Below are positions 7,010 to 16,255 of a stretch of DNA of 64,000 bases, in pieces; within the stretch, counting starts at the first letter, position 1; each line of letters opens with the position of its first letter. The position numbers and the translations under genes are program-made. The stretch comes from DASYLJ01 sp964404165 (GTDB taxonomy: Bacteria; Desulfobacterota; Binatia; DP-6): the NCBI GenBank assembly GCA_964404165.1, contig CAYOIZ010000005.1, positions 1 to 64,000 on the forward strand, given 5' to 3'. The notes beneath the pieces are model-generated. The model was not told where the DNA came from. It did not search any database and worked only from the letters and a program-made list of their open reading frames with translations.

Positions 7010-10000
7010 ATGATCGAGCAGTCGTCCCGTCGGGCAGTCATCGTCACCGCACTGTTCCTTGCGGTGACCTCCTCCGCCGCCACGGCCGGCGGACACCCGT
7101 CGCCGCAGCTCGTCGTTCGCTATGCCGCGGGGGCAGACGCACGGCTCGCCGGCAGCACCCTCGACGACCTGCATCGTCGCTTCGGTGTCAGCGCGTCGAC
7201 ACCCCTCGTGGACGGCCTGCCCGCGAGCCGGAGCGCACGCGCCGCCGCCTGGACGCAGCGCCGTGCCCGGATCCGCGCCCGTTTTCCCGAGCGCGCCGCA
7301 CGCCGTCCGGCGCATGCCGCCTCGATCGACCTGTCGGCCGTGCACGTCCTCGACCTCGCCCCGGGCACGGACGTCGCCGCCGCCGCCACGGCCTTCGCGC
7401 GGGATCCGGGCGTCGTATGGGCCGAACCCGTGGGCGAGCGCAGCGCCAGCTACGTGCCGAACGACCCCTATCTCGCGAGCGGCGGGCTCTGGGGGCTCAC
7501 GACGATCGGCGCGCCGGCGGCGTGGGACACCGCCAAGGGCCAGGGGATCGTCGTCGCCGTCGTCGACACCGGCATCAAGGCGACGCACAAGGACCTGGCG
7601 GCCAACATGTGGCGCAATCCGGGCGAGATCCCGCGCAACCGCATCGACGACGACGGCAACGGCTTCGTCGACGACGTCGGCGGCTGGGACTTCGTCAAGC
7701 GCACCGCGAAGGTGAAGGACAAGCACGGGCACGGCACGCACGTCGCCGGCACGGTGGCCGCGGTGGGCGACGACGCCCTCGGCGTGCTCGGGGTGGCCTA
7801 CCGCGCGACGGTGATGGACGTGCGCGGGCTCGACGAACGCGGCAACGGGCGCACCACCGACCTGGCACGAGCCATCGAGTACGCGGCGGCGAACGGCGCC
7901 GACGTCATCAACTGCAGCTGGGGCGGCTTCGGGATCAGCGACGCCATCGCCGACGCCGTCATCGCCGCCACCGACCTGGGCGCCGTCGTCGTCTTCGCGG
8001 CCGGGAACGAGGGCACCACGGGCAACGCGCTGGGGGAAGCCAACCTGCCCCAGGTGATCGCCGTCGCCGCGAGCACGCAGACCGACGCCGTCGCGGGCTT
8101 CTCCAACTTCGGCGACGCCATCTCGGTGGCGGCACCGGGCGTCGACATCCTCTCGACCCGCGGCGCGGCGCGTGTCGGCGGCCTCAAGGTGGGGAGTCGC
8201 TACGTGCGCCTCTCGGGCACCAGCATGGCGGCACCGCACGTCGCCGGCCTGGCGGCGCTGCTGCTCGCGAACGATCCGACGCTCACGACGGAGGAGGTGC
8301 GCTGGCACCTCGAGCTGAACGCGCATCAGCCGGGCTACCCGGGCTTCGAGGGCGCGCCGTGGAACCCGCACTTCGGGTGGGGACGGATCGACGCCGCCCG
8401 CGCCTTCGACCCACCACCGGTCACGACGCGCCTGCACCTCGACGCCGAGGACGTCCACGCCTTCGCCGGGGCCGTGACGCCCGACCTGGCCTCGCTGCGC
8501 GTGCGCTTCACCAGCACCACACCCGTCGCCTGGACGTCCAACGGCTCGGGAGGGATCGTGCCGTCCGACGGTGCAGGCAACGGTGACGCCGACCTCACGC
8601 TCGCCGTCGATGCGACCGGGGCCAGCCCCGGCACCGTGCTCGGCACGACGGGCGTGTCGGCGACGGCGGCGAGCGACGGCGGCGCGCAGCGCGACCTGCG
8701 CATCCACCTGCACGAGGACGCACGCGTCGGCGGCCCCGTGCTGCTCACCGACGATTCGCACTCGCTCAACGACCCCCCGGCGATCGCGAGCAACGGCTCG
8801 ACGCTCCTCGTGGTGTGGCCGCAGGACATCTTCCGGCTCGTCGCCATGACCGTCGCCGCCGACGGCACGGTGACCGGACCCTTCCCGCTGATCGACCTGC
8901 AGTGCCAGGGCGCCAACTGCTGGGAGTACTCCTCGAACGCGCTCGAGATCGCATCCGACGGCGACGGCTTCCTCCTCGCCTATCGCACGTTGATCGACGT
9001 GTGGGACCTCGGCTCGCGCGACACCCGCACCGAGCACATCCGCACGCTGCGGATCGACGCGGCGGGACAGCCCGTCGGGGCACCGGTCGACGTCGCGACG
9101 CAGGTGCAGTCGTTCTCGCACACGCAGAAGAACTACGACGCGTGGTTCGGCAACACGCGGGTGGCATGGGACGGCGCCGGATGGGCCGTGGCCTGGGGCG
9201 TCAACCGCGAGAACGGCAACCAGACCGACACCACCACGGCGTACCTGCGACGCCTCGCCGCGGACAACGTCCCGATCGGCACGGCGGTGCAGACGTATCC
9301 CACGCCGATCACCGCGAGCCAGCAGTTCGTCGTGCCCGACCTCGCCTGCGTCGCGCCGGGTGATTGCCTCGTCGCGTGGATCGAGTGGAACGGCGACACG
9401 CCCGACGGCGGCGGGCTCTTCGTGCGCAACGCGATGGGCGTGCGCGTGCTGAACGGCGTGGCGCAGCCACCGTCCCCCGGGCCGCTGCTCGCCAACGTCA
9501 ACTACGACGACGTGCGCGGGCTGCGCGTGGCGGCGTCGACGACCGGCTACGGCCTGCTCGCGCTGCGCAACAGCTGCCCGACGTCGACGAGCACGTTCTG
9601 CGGCTTCGACCTCGTCGGTGGACGGGCGACGGCCACCGGCGCGCCGGTGGACACCGCCGGTGTCCGCCTGAACCAGCGTCCGGACGGCGACGCGGCGCGG
9701 GCGCGTCCCTTCGGGCTCGCGTTCGACGGCACCGACTTCGTCGCCGTGTTCATCGACCTGGAGGCGCAGGGTCCGTACGACTTCACGCGCTGGCCGCGTC
9801 CGCTCGAGACCGGCTTCCCCGTGTTCGCCGCGCGCTTCAGTCCGGCCGGCACGTTGCTCGACACCGACGAGCCCATCGGACGGCTCGTCCATCCCGGGCA
9901 GACGGCGATCGACGGACGGCTCGTCGCCGACGCCACCGGCGTGGTGGCGGTGTGGAAGGACCTGCGCCATCCGGGGCCGCTGCTGGCGCGGTCGTACTGG

Positions 10001-10024
10001 ATGCAGCGCCTGTTCCCGCACTGA
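7010..10024 (+). CDS. Secreted subtilisin-family (S8) serine protease, large
   Basis: 1004 aa. GGGAGGGGG lies just upstream of ATG 7010. A signal peptide covers residues 1-27. Residues about 30-150 resemble an inhibitor-like propeptide. The S8 catalytic domain (about 155-465) has Asp186 (VVAVVDTGIKATHKDL), His244 (HGTHVAGT), oxyanion Asn333 (AAGNEG) and Ser405 (LSGTSMAAPHVAGL), so it should be active. Residues 470-1004 form a large, probably beta-rich C-terminal region, with several Asp/Gly-rich loops but no repeat family I can name. An exported degradative role is likely. It stands alone on the plus strand. Confidence 0.92.
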   Translation: MIEQSSRRAVIVTALFLAVTSSAATAGGHPSPQLVVRYAAGADARLAGSTLDDLHRRFGVSASTPLVDGLPASRSARAAAWTQRRARIRARFPERAARRPAHAASIDLSAVHVLDLAPGTDVAAAATAFARDPGVVWAEPVGERSASYVPNDPYLASGGLWGLTTIGAPAAWDTAKGQGIVVAVVDTGIKATHKDLAANMWRNPGEIPRNRIDDDGNGFVDDVGGWDFVKRTAKVKDKHGHGTHVAGTVAAVGDDALGVLGVAYRATVMDVRGLDERGNGRTTDLARAIEYAAANGADVINCSWGGFGISDAIADAVIAATDLGAVVVFAAGNEGTTGNALGEANLPQVIAVAASTQTDAVAGFSNFGDAISVAAPGVDILSTRGAARVGGLKVGSRYVRLSGTSMAAPHVAGLAALLLANDPTLTTEEVRWHLELNAHQPGYPGFEGAPWNPHFGWGRIDAARAFDPPPVTTRLHLDAEDVHAFAGAVTPDLASLRVRFTSTTPVAWTSNGSGGIVPSDGAGNGDADLTLAVDATGASPGTVLGTTGVSATAASDGGAQRDLRIHLHEDARVGGPVLLTDDSHSLNDPPAIASNGSTLLVVWPQDIFRLVAMTVAADGTVTGPFPLIDLQCQGANCWEYSSNALEIASDGDGFLLAYRTLIDVWDLGSRDTRTEHIRTLRIDAAGQPVGAPVDVATQVQSFSHTQKNYDAWFGNTRVAWDGAGWAVAWGVNRENGNQTDTTTAYLRRLAADNVPIGTAVQTYPTPITASQQFVVPDLACVAPGDCLVAWIEWNGDTPDGGGLFVRNAMGVRVLNGVAQPPSPGPLLANVNYDDVRGLRVAASTTGYGLLALRNSCPTSTSTFCGFDLVGGRATATGAPVDTAGVRLNQRPDGDAARARPFGLAFDGTDFVAVFIDLEAQGPYDFTRWPRPLETGFPVFAARFSPAGTLLDTDEPIGRLVHPGQTAIDGRLVADATGVVAVWKDLRHPGPLLARSYWMQRLFPH

Positions 10025-10119
10025 CGGCGCTGCAGCACCGGAGTCCGTCCCACGGTGGCCCGATGATTGCTCGACACTGAGCGGGACCGCGCGCGCACCC
10101 GCGCGGGCGCGGCCATGGT

Positions 10120-10140
10120 GACGGAATTTGCGAATCCGTC
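10120..10140. promoter_or_regulatory. Imperfect palindrome upstream of toroid-like gene
   Basis: GACGGA (10120-10125) and TCCGTC (10135-10140) flank nine AT-richer bases; inner ATT and AAT nearly extend the pairing. It is one of the few AT-rich spots in the gap, 112 bp before the next start. Operator-like, but no protein partner is indicated. Confidence 0.3.
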
Positions 10141-10251
10141 CCGCCATCGTTCGCAGCGACGCGAAGGGATGTCGGGCCGGGGAGGCAGCATGCACACCAG
10201 CACGATTCGCCGGCAGGGACGCGCCACCACGGCGGAAACGTCGACGCCGCG

Positions 10252-11418
10252 ATGACGTCGCCGGTGGCAACCGTTCGCGACCTGATGCTCCGCTTCACCG
10301 AGCGGACCGGCGTCGGCGCCGGCGGGTCGAGACGCTATCTCTGGACGGACGCCTTCGCGGTCTGCAATCTCCTCGGCCTGGCGCGGGCGACGGGCGACGC
10401 TCGCCAGACCGACGTCGCGCTCCGACTCGTCGACGAGGTGCATCACACGCTCGGCCGTCATCGCGCCGACGACGCGCGCCACGGCTGGATCAGCGGCCTC
10501 ACCCCCGAGGAGGGGGAATCCCATCCGACCCGTGGCGGGCTGCGCATCGGCAAGCCGCTGCCCGAGCGCGGCCCCGCCGAGCCGCTCGACGAGCAGCGTG
10601 AGTGGGATCGCGACGGACAGTACTTCCACTACGCCACGAAGTGGATGCATGCGCTCGACCAGACGGCCGGCGCGCTGGGACAACCGCTGTTCAACGTGTG
10701 GGCCAGGGAGCTGGCCCATGCGGCACATCGCGGATTCACCTACGCGCTGCCGAGCGGGCGGGGCCGGCGGATGTACTGGAAGGTCAGCATCGATCTCTCA
10801 CGACCGTTGGTCACGTCGATGGGGCAGCACGACCCCCTCGACGGCTTCCTCACGTGCGTCCAGCTCGAGGCCACCGCCACGGCGATGGGTGCACCGGGAC
10901 CATCGCTGCGCGACGTGACGGCCGACTTCGCCGCGATGATCGACAGGGACGGGCTCGCGACCGCCGATCCGCTCGGCATCGGCGGCCTGCTCGTCGATGC
11001 GTACCGCGTCGAGCAGCTTCGACGGCGCGCGCCACTGGCCGATCGCGACGATCTGCTGGTCACGTTGCTCGACGCGGCCATCGCCGGACTTCGTGCGTGG
11101 ATCGCGCAACGGGACATGGAGCGTCCCGCGCGCGAGCGTCTGGCGTTCCGGGAGCTCGGCCTGGCGATCGGCCTCGCCGCCGTGGAGCACCTCGATCGGG
11201 ACGTCCGCCGGGCGGCGTCGAGCCAACCCACGTTGGCATCGCGCCTGTCCCCCCTGCTGCGGCTGGTGCCGCTCGGTGCCGAGATCACGTCGTTCTGGCA
11301 GAGACCCGGTTGTCACCAGACGGAGGCGTGGCAGGGGCACCAGGACATCAACGAGGTGATGCTGGCGACGGCGCTCCTGCCCGACGGCTTCCTGACGCTA
11401 CAGGCGAGCGGCGGCTGA
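10252..11418 (+). CDS. Conserved hypothetical, probable alpha/alpha-toroid protein
   Basis: 388 aa, almost entirely helical. Motifs recall an uncharacterised family with a six-hairpin-like fold: YLWTDAFAVCNLLGLA (about 23-40), HGWISGL near 79, DGQYFHYATKWMHALD (about 122-139) and HQDINEVMLATALLP near the end. Conserved aromatic and acidic residues would line a cavity, as in glycosidase-like toroids, but no catalytic pair is identified. No signal peptide is seen, so it is cytoplasmic. It is convergent with the LuxR-family regulator after a 6-bp gap. Confidence 0.65.
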   Translation: MTSPVATVRDLMLRFTERTGVGAGGSRRYLWTDAFAVCNLLGLARATGDARQTDVALRLVDEVHHTLGRHRADDARHGWISGLTPEEGESHPTRGGLRIGKPLPERGPAEPLDEQREWDRDGQYFHYATKWMHALDQTAGALGQPLFNVWARELAHAAHRGFTYALPSGRGRRMYWKVSIDLSRPLVTSMGQHDPLDGFLTCVQLEATATAMGAPGPSLRDVTADFAAMIDRDGLATADPLGIGGLLVDAYRVEQLRRRAPLADRDDLLVTLLDAAIAGLRAWIAQRDMERPARERLAFRELGLAIGLAAVEHLDRDVRRAASSQPTLASRLSPLLRLVPLGAEITSFWQRPGCHQTEAWQGHQDINEVMLATALLPDGFLTLQASGG

Positions 11419-11424
11419 GCGCGC

Positions 11425-14235
11425 TCACCCCCGCCCCGAGGGCCGAGCGCTCGATGGACCGGGCCCTCCGGCATCGCCGACCCGGATCCACCCGCGATCG
11501 ACCGCCACCGCCGCCAGCTCGGCACGCGATCGGATCGCGAGCTTCCCGTAGATCTGCTGGAGGTGGAAGTCGATCGTCTTCGGGCTGAGGAACAGCTCGG
11601 CGGCCGCTTCGCGGATGGTGTGCCCGCGCGCGATGACGCGCGCGACCCGCACCTCCTGGGACGTCAGCACGTCGGCACTGCGGGCACGGCGCGGGCCCCG
11701 TGACGCGCCCGCCGCCGCGAGCTCGACGGCCACACGCTCCGACCACGGCGTCGCACCGAGCCTCGCGAAGATCTCCTCGGCCTCGCGCAGGACGCGGCGC
11801 GCCTCGCCGCGGCGGCGCGCGCGGTGGAGACGGACGCCGTACGCGAGCAACGTCCGGGCGCGTTCGAACGGCATCGGGCGTGCGTCGTCGAGTGACAGCG
11901 CCGCGTCGAACTGCGTCGCGAAGTCCTCGTCGAGCCACCCCCGGCAGCGGGCCGCCATGGCCTGACCGGCGGCACCACCGGCGGATTCCGCCTCCGCAGT
12001 GAGCGCCACCGCCTGCCGGCGCGCGTCCTCCATCCGGCCGGCCATGACGTAGGCCTCGCACAGGTCCGCGCGCCACGGGACGATGGTCGGATGCAGGAGA
12101 CCGTGCACCGCCGCCATCGCGTCCTCGAGTGGGGCGAGGCGCGCGATGGCCGCGTCGATCCGACCGAGCCCGAGCTCGAGCAGCCCCACGGCCGCGTGGG
12201 CGTACGGTGGGATCGAGCCGATGCCGCAGCGATCGGCGATCGCGAGCGCACGGTCCGCCAGGTCACGCGCGTCCTGCTCGAGCCCGCGCGCCGCCGCCAA
12301 CCGGGCACGCATGACGAGACAGCGCACCAGCGTCTCGTCCGTGCGGCACTCCTCGCTGAGCGCCATCGCCTCGGCGTTCTCCCGCCAGGCCACGTCCCAG
12401 TCCCCCATGCGGTGGGCGGCATCGGCGGCGTGGCTGAGCGGGTTGGATCGTGCGCCCAGCGCACCGGCGTCGTCGAGCACGGCCATGACGTCGCCGGCGA
12501 TCCGGCGCGCGCGCTCGTAGTCCTCGAGCGCGTTGCTCAGGTGGATCGCGAGCGCGTGGGTCCGCACGCCGACGCTCCAGTCGAGCGGATCGAGCTGCGC
12601 CACCAGCGCGGTGACCTCGTCCATCGCGGCGCGGGCTGCGCGAGCCTCGCCACGAAAGACGCGGGCGCCATTCCATGCGGCGAGGACGTGGGCACGCTCG
12701 CGCACGGAGCCGGCATCGGCGAGGAGCGGCATCGCGCGCTCCGCGAGGGCGAGCGCGTCCCGGCAGTCGCCGACGATGAGCGCCGACATGGCGGCGTCGG
12801 CCAGCACGAAGGCGGCCGTCACCGGATCGGCGAGGGCCACCGCCATCTCCGCCAGGTTCTTCACCATGGCGAACCCGGCCGTGAACTGCGCGGTCCCGAT
12901 CAAGAGGATGGCGCGGGTGTGGAGGACGCGCGGATCGCGCGCCGCCGGCGTGTCGAGCCCGACGACCTCGTCGAGCAGCGCGAGCGCGCGCTCCATCGCG
13001 CCGGCGACGATGTGCGCGTTGCAGGCACGCATCAGCCGGCGGGCGCGTCGCTCGAGCTCCGGGCTCAGGGCCGCGGCGCGCTCGTACGCCGCGGCGGCTT
13101 CCGCGTAGCCGCGTCGGGCGGCAGCTGCCGCACCCGCCTCCTGCAGGGCGTACGCGGCGTCCTCGTCGGGTCCGGCCGCTGCCGCGGCGAGGTGCCACGC
13201 GCGCCGGGCGCCCTCCACCACCGCGGCGACGGCTCGGTGCACGTCACGACGGCGGGGCTCCGGGGCGACATGGTACGCGGTACTGCGCAGCAACGGATGC
13301 GCGAACGTCAGCTGCCCCGCGACCAGGCGGACGAGGCCCGCCGACTCCGCATGCTCGAGCGCCGTGCGATCCACGCCGAGCGCATCACACGCCCGCCAGA
13401 TGGTCGCGACGTCGCCGCTCCCCAGCGTCGCCGCCACCAGGACCGCCGATCGGGCGTCCGCCGGCAGCGTCCCGAGGCGACGCTCGAAGACGCCCGCGAG
13501 CCGCCCGGCCGGATGCAGGGGCTCGGGCAGGGACGTCCGTCCCGCGCGCTCGTCGGCGCTGAGCTGCGACGTGACCTCGATCAGCGCCAGCGGATTGCCG
13601 GCGGCCAGGGCGACCACGGCGTCACGCACCGTCGCGATCAGGTCGGGGGCCGTCGCGTGCACCAACGTGCAGGCGTCGGCGAGGTCGAGGGGCGGCGTGC
13701 GCAGACTCGGCAGCTCGTCGAAGCCCACCGGCGACGGCTCGGCGTCGCGCACGGCGAGCAGCATCGCGATCGGCGTCCCGCCGAGGCGTCGCGCCGCGAA
13801 CGAGAGACACTCTGCAGAGGCCGCGTCCAGCCAGTGGGCGTCGTCGATGAGGACGAGCACCGGCGCGGCCTCGGCCGCAGCACGCAACAGCCCGAGGGTG
13901 GCGACGCAGACCGCCAGACGATCGCCCTGCGCCGGCGGCCCCAGCGTCAACGCGCTCGCCAGGGCGCTCGCCTGGGGAGCGGGGAGCCGGTCGCGCAGGT
14001 CCACGACCGGCTCGAGGACCTGGATCAGGGCGGCGAAGGGCAGCTGCGATTCGGTCTCGACCCCACACGCCGACAGCACGCGCAGGTCGATTGCACGCTC
14101 GCGGGCCACGGCGAGCAACGCGGTCTTGCCGATGCCGGCCTCGCCCCGCACGACCAGACTGCCGCCGTGGCCCGCACGGGCGGCGGCGAGCAGCGCCTCG
14201 ATCCGTGCCAGCTCGGGCATTCGACCGTAGATCAC
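11425..14235 (-). CDS. LAL-type LuxR family transcriptional regulator (AAA ATPase + TPR + HTH)
   Basis: 936 aa, a usual size for large ATP-binding LuxR regulators. N-terminal ATPase: Walker A GEAGIGKTAL (31-40) and Walker B VLVLIDDAHWLD (about 128-139). A long Ala-rich helical middle resembles TPR-like repeats. The C-terminal LuxR HTH (about 862-925) reads LTSQEVRVARVIARGHT, then AAELFLSPKTIDFHLQQIY and KLAIRSRAEL. These act as ligand- and ATP-dependent activators, often of nearby catabolic or secondary-metabolite genes. No obvious target lies adjacent. It is downstream of the HupE operon with a hairpin between. Confidence 0.9.
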   Translation of the reverse strand: MIYGRMPELARIEALLAAARAGHGGSLVVRGEAGIGKTALLAVARERAIDLRVLSACGVETESQLPFAALIQVLEPVVDLRDRLPAPQASALASALTLGPPAQGDRLAVCVATLGLLRAAAEAAPVLVLIDDAHWLDAASAECLSFAARRLGGTPIAMLLAVRDAEPSPVGFDELPSLRTPPLDLADACTLVHATAPDLIATVRDAVVALAAGNPLALIEVTSQLSADERAGRTSLPEPLHPAGRLAGVFERRLGTLPADARSAVLVAATLGSGDVATIWRACDALGVDRTALEHAESAGLVRLVAGQLTFAHPLLRSTAYHVAPEPRRRDVHRAVAAVVEGARRAWHLAAAAAGPDEDAAYALQEAGAAAAARRGYAEAAAAYERAAALSPELERRARRLMRACNAHIVAGAMERALALLDEVVGLDTPAARDPRVLHTRAILLIGTAQFTAGFAMVKNLAEMAVALADPVTAAFVLADAAMSALIVGDCRDALALAERAMPLLADAGSVRERAHVLAAWNGARVFRGEARAARAAMDEVTALVAQLDPLDWSVGVRTHALAIHLSNALEDYERARRIAGDVMAVLDDAGALGARSNPLSHAADAAHRMGDWDVAWRENAEAMALSEECRTDETLVRCLVMRARLAAARGLEQDARDLADRALAIADRCGIGSIPPYAHAAVGLLELGLGRIDAAIARLAPLEDAMAAVHGLLHPTIVPWRADLCEAYVMAGRMEDARRQAVALTAEAESAGGAAGQAMAARCRGWLDEDFATQFDAALSLDDARPMPFERARTLLAYGVRLHRARRRGEARRVLREAEEIFARLGATPWSERVAVELAAAGASRGPRRARSADVLTSQEVRVARVIARGHTIREAAAELFLSPKTIDFHLQQIYGKLAIRSRAELAAVAVDRGWIRVGDAGGPGPSSARPSGRG

Positions 14236-14251
14236 GGCCGGAGGTCTTAAA

Positions 14252-14264
14252 GCGGCGCCGCCGC
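14252..14264 (-). terminator. Short GC hairpin followed by TTT after hupE-like gene
   Basis: On the minus strand GCGGC-GGC-GCCGC is followed by TTTAAG, 20 bp past the HupE-family stop and just before the LuxR-family start. The stem is short and the T-run weak, so it is only a candidate intrinsic terminator. Confidence 0.35.
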
Positions 14265-14283
14265 GGGTACAAGAACACGGGTG

Positions 14284-15285
14284 TCACCCGGCCCACCCGA
14301 ACATGACGGCCGCGCGCTCGACGACCAGGCACACGGCGACGGTACCGAGCACGTACGCCACCCCCGTCCGGCCGGCGCGGCCCGTGGGCCAGCGCATGGC
14401 GGTGAGGCGGGCGAGCGCGATCATCACGACCACGAAGGCGAGCTGACCGGATTCGATCCCCGCGTTGAACCCGAGCAGCGCCAGGACGACCTCGCCCGGC
14501 GGAAGTCCCGCCTCGCGCAGCGCCCCGGCGAACCCGAGCCCGTGCAGGAGACCGAAGCCGAACGTGATCGCTGCCGGGTGACGCTGCAGCAGACTGGGCG
14601 GGTCGGGGCGCGGCGCCCGCACCAGCTCGTCGGCGAGGATCAGGATCGTGAGCGCGATCAGGACCTCGGTGGGTGCCGCGGGCAGCGGCGTGGTGCCGAG
14701 GGCCGCCAGGCTCAGGGTGAGGGCATGCCCGGTGGTGAACGCGGTGATCATGCCGGCGAGCCGTCGCCAGCTCGGCGCCAGGACGAGGAGCCCGAGCACG
14801 AACAGGAGGTGATCGACGCCGCCGGCGATGTGCTCCGCGCCGAGACGCACGTAGCTCCACGAGATCGCGAGCGCGCCAAGCGGCTCAGGCACGCGGAAGC
14901 TCGGCGCGGCGGGGCGGAGCACCTGGTGGATCACGCGACCGTCGCGCAGCACGATCCGGAGCAGCACGTCGGCACGACTCCCCGCGAGACCGTCGACCCC
15001 GACCGTCGCGCCGACGAGCGGCTCCCGACACGCGACCACCACCTCGACGATGCGGGCCGTCTCGTCGCCCCGCACCACGGGCGACGCGACCGGCGCACAG
15101 TCGGCGGGCAGGATCGGCTGCAGGACGTCGGTCGCGGTCAGCGGGCGCTTCCACGACACGACGATCCGCGCCGCCGGCTCCTCGCGCAGCTCGAGCAGGG
15201 ACGGCGTGAGCGGGTGCGCACCCGCCACGGGCGCCCCGAGGACGAGCGCGGCCAACGGCAGGAGGGCGATCAGGCGACGTCGCAC
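14284..15285 (-). CDS. HupE/UreJ family membrane protein
   Basis: 333 aa from GTG 15285, one base after the stop of the upstream PpiC gene. A signal peptide (residues 1-23, ending GAPVAGAH) and a periplasmic part of about 125 residues precede about 6 membrane helices. HupE/UreJ marks include HIAGGVDHLLFVLGLL, TGHALTLSLA, FGLLHGLGFAGAL and GIESGQL, with metal-ligand-like His. Relatives move or store nickel or cobalt; this C-terminal-domain variant found with DUF3604 has no proven substrate. Last gene of the DUF3604-PpiC-HupE operon. Confidence 0.85.
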   Translation of the reverse strand: MRRRLIALLPLAALVLGAPVAGAHPLTPSLLELREEPAARIVVSWKRPLTATDVLQPILPADCAPVASPVVRGDETARIVEVVVACREPLVGATVGVDGLAGSRADVLLRIVLRDGRVIHQVLRPAAPSFRVPEPLGALAISWSYVRLGAEHIAGGVDHLLFVLGLLVLAPSWRRLAGMITAFTTGHALTLSLAALGTTPLPAAPTEVLIALTILILADELVRAPRPDPPSLLQRHPAAITFGFGLLHGLGFAGALREAGLPPGEVVLALLGFNAGIESGQLAFVVVMIALARLTAMRWPTGRAGRTGVAYVLGTVAVCLVVERAAVMFGWAG

Positions 15286-15286
15286 G

Positions 15287-16255
15287 TCAGCCTCGTCCCT
15301 GCGCTCGCGGCGCGAGGCGCGCCGCCACCGCCGGCTCGATCTCGACGCGATACGCCGCACGCAGCTCCCGGATGCGGGCGTCGACGCCGCGCCTGGCCTC
15401 GTCCGCCCGCCAGGCGCGGCGAACGACGTCGCGCGGAGCCACGGCCTCCGCGCGCCGACGTTCGATCCAGAGGAGATGCCAGCCGTACGGGCTCTGCACC
15501 GGTGCCGACCACACACGCTCCGGCTGCGTCATCGCCACCCGGCGCACCTCGGGTCCGAGCAGCCCCTCGACCTCCCGGGGCGACCACTCCCGAAAGCGGT
15601 CGCCGGCCTGGAAGGCATCGCCGAGGCGCAGCACGTGGGCGACGGCATGGGCGTCACTGCGAGCACGTGCGGTGAGCGTCTGCACCAGGGCTTCGGCCGC
15701 CGCGCCGTGGTCGCGGCGAACGAAGACGTGCGCGAAGGTCACCCGCGCCGGCTGCGTGAAGCGCTCCCGATTCGCCGCGACGTAGCGCTGGAGATCGGCA
15801 TCGGTCGGCTCGTCGTGCCGGGCGTCGGCATGGAGGCGCAGGCGCATGTGCGCCACGACCTGCGCGCGCACGACGGCGTCCTGGCGATCGAGACCGAGGC
15901 GGCGGACCTCGGAGAGGACCGCCGCCTCGTCGTCGCCGTCGTGCTCGTCGAGGAAGCGACCCACCTGCAGCAGGCGGGCGATGCTGCCCGGGTTCCAGCC
16001 GAGGCCGCGCTGCAGCCCTTCCCGATACAGCACCTCGTCGTCGAGCCACGCCTCCAACGGCGCGCGCGCCACGCGGGCGCCCGGCGCCGCTCCCATGCTC
16101 GCGCCGAGGCGATCCGTGAGCTCCGACGTGACCACGATGACGTGGGACGGCTCTGCGCCGGCGCGCGGCAGGAGCGCCCGCCCGAGCGCCAGCACGCTGC
16201 CGAGCACGACGAAGTGCACCATCGGCGTGCGCCGCAGGCGGGCGAGCCGACTCAT
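15287..16255 (-). CDS. Membrane-anchored parvulin-type peptidyl-prolyl isomerase
   Basis: 322 aa. The ATG overlaps the DUF3604 stop (ATGA, 16252-16255). An uncleaved N-terminal helix (about 10-30) anchors a SurA-like N-domain and a PpiC/rotamase region (about 165-285) with VTFAHVFVRRD, a REWSPREVEGLLG segment and YGWHLLWIERRR near its end. Presumed role is folding of exported proteins in the periplasm. Tight coupling with DUF3604 and HupE suggests it serves those products. Confidence 0.8.
   Translation of the reverse strand: MSRLARLRRTPMVHFVVLGSVLALGRALLPRAGAEPSHVIVVTSELTDRLGASMGAAPGARVARAPLEAWLDDEVLYREGLQRGLGWNPGSIARLLQVGRFLDEHDGDDEAAVLSEVRRLGLDRQDAVVRAQVVAHMRLRLHADARHDEPTDADLQRYVAANRERFTQPARVTFAHVFVRRDHGAAAEALVQTLTARARSDAHAVAHVLRLGDAFQAGDRFREWSPREVEGLLGPEVRRVAMTQPERVWSAPVQSPYGWHLLWIERRRAEAVAPRDVVRRAWRADEARRGVDARIRELRAAYRVEIEPAVAARLAPRAQGRG

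Noticed and set aside
6983..10270. 1,000-codon open frame antisense to the subtilisin gene
   Set aside because: Composition is Arg/Gly/Val/Asp-heavy without motifs, while the plus strand shows a complete S8 triad.
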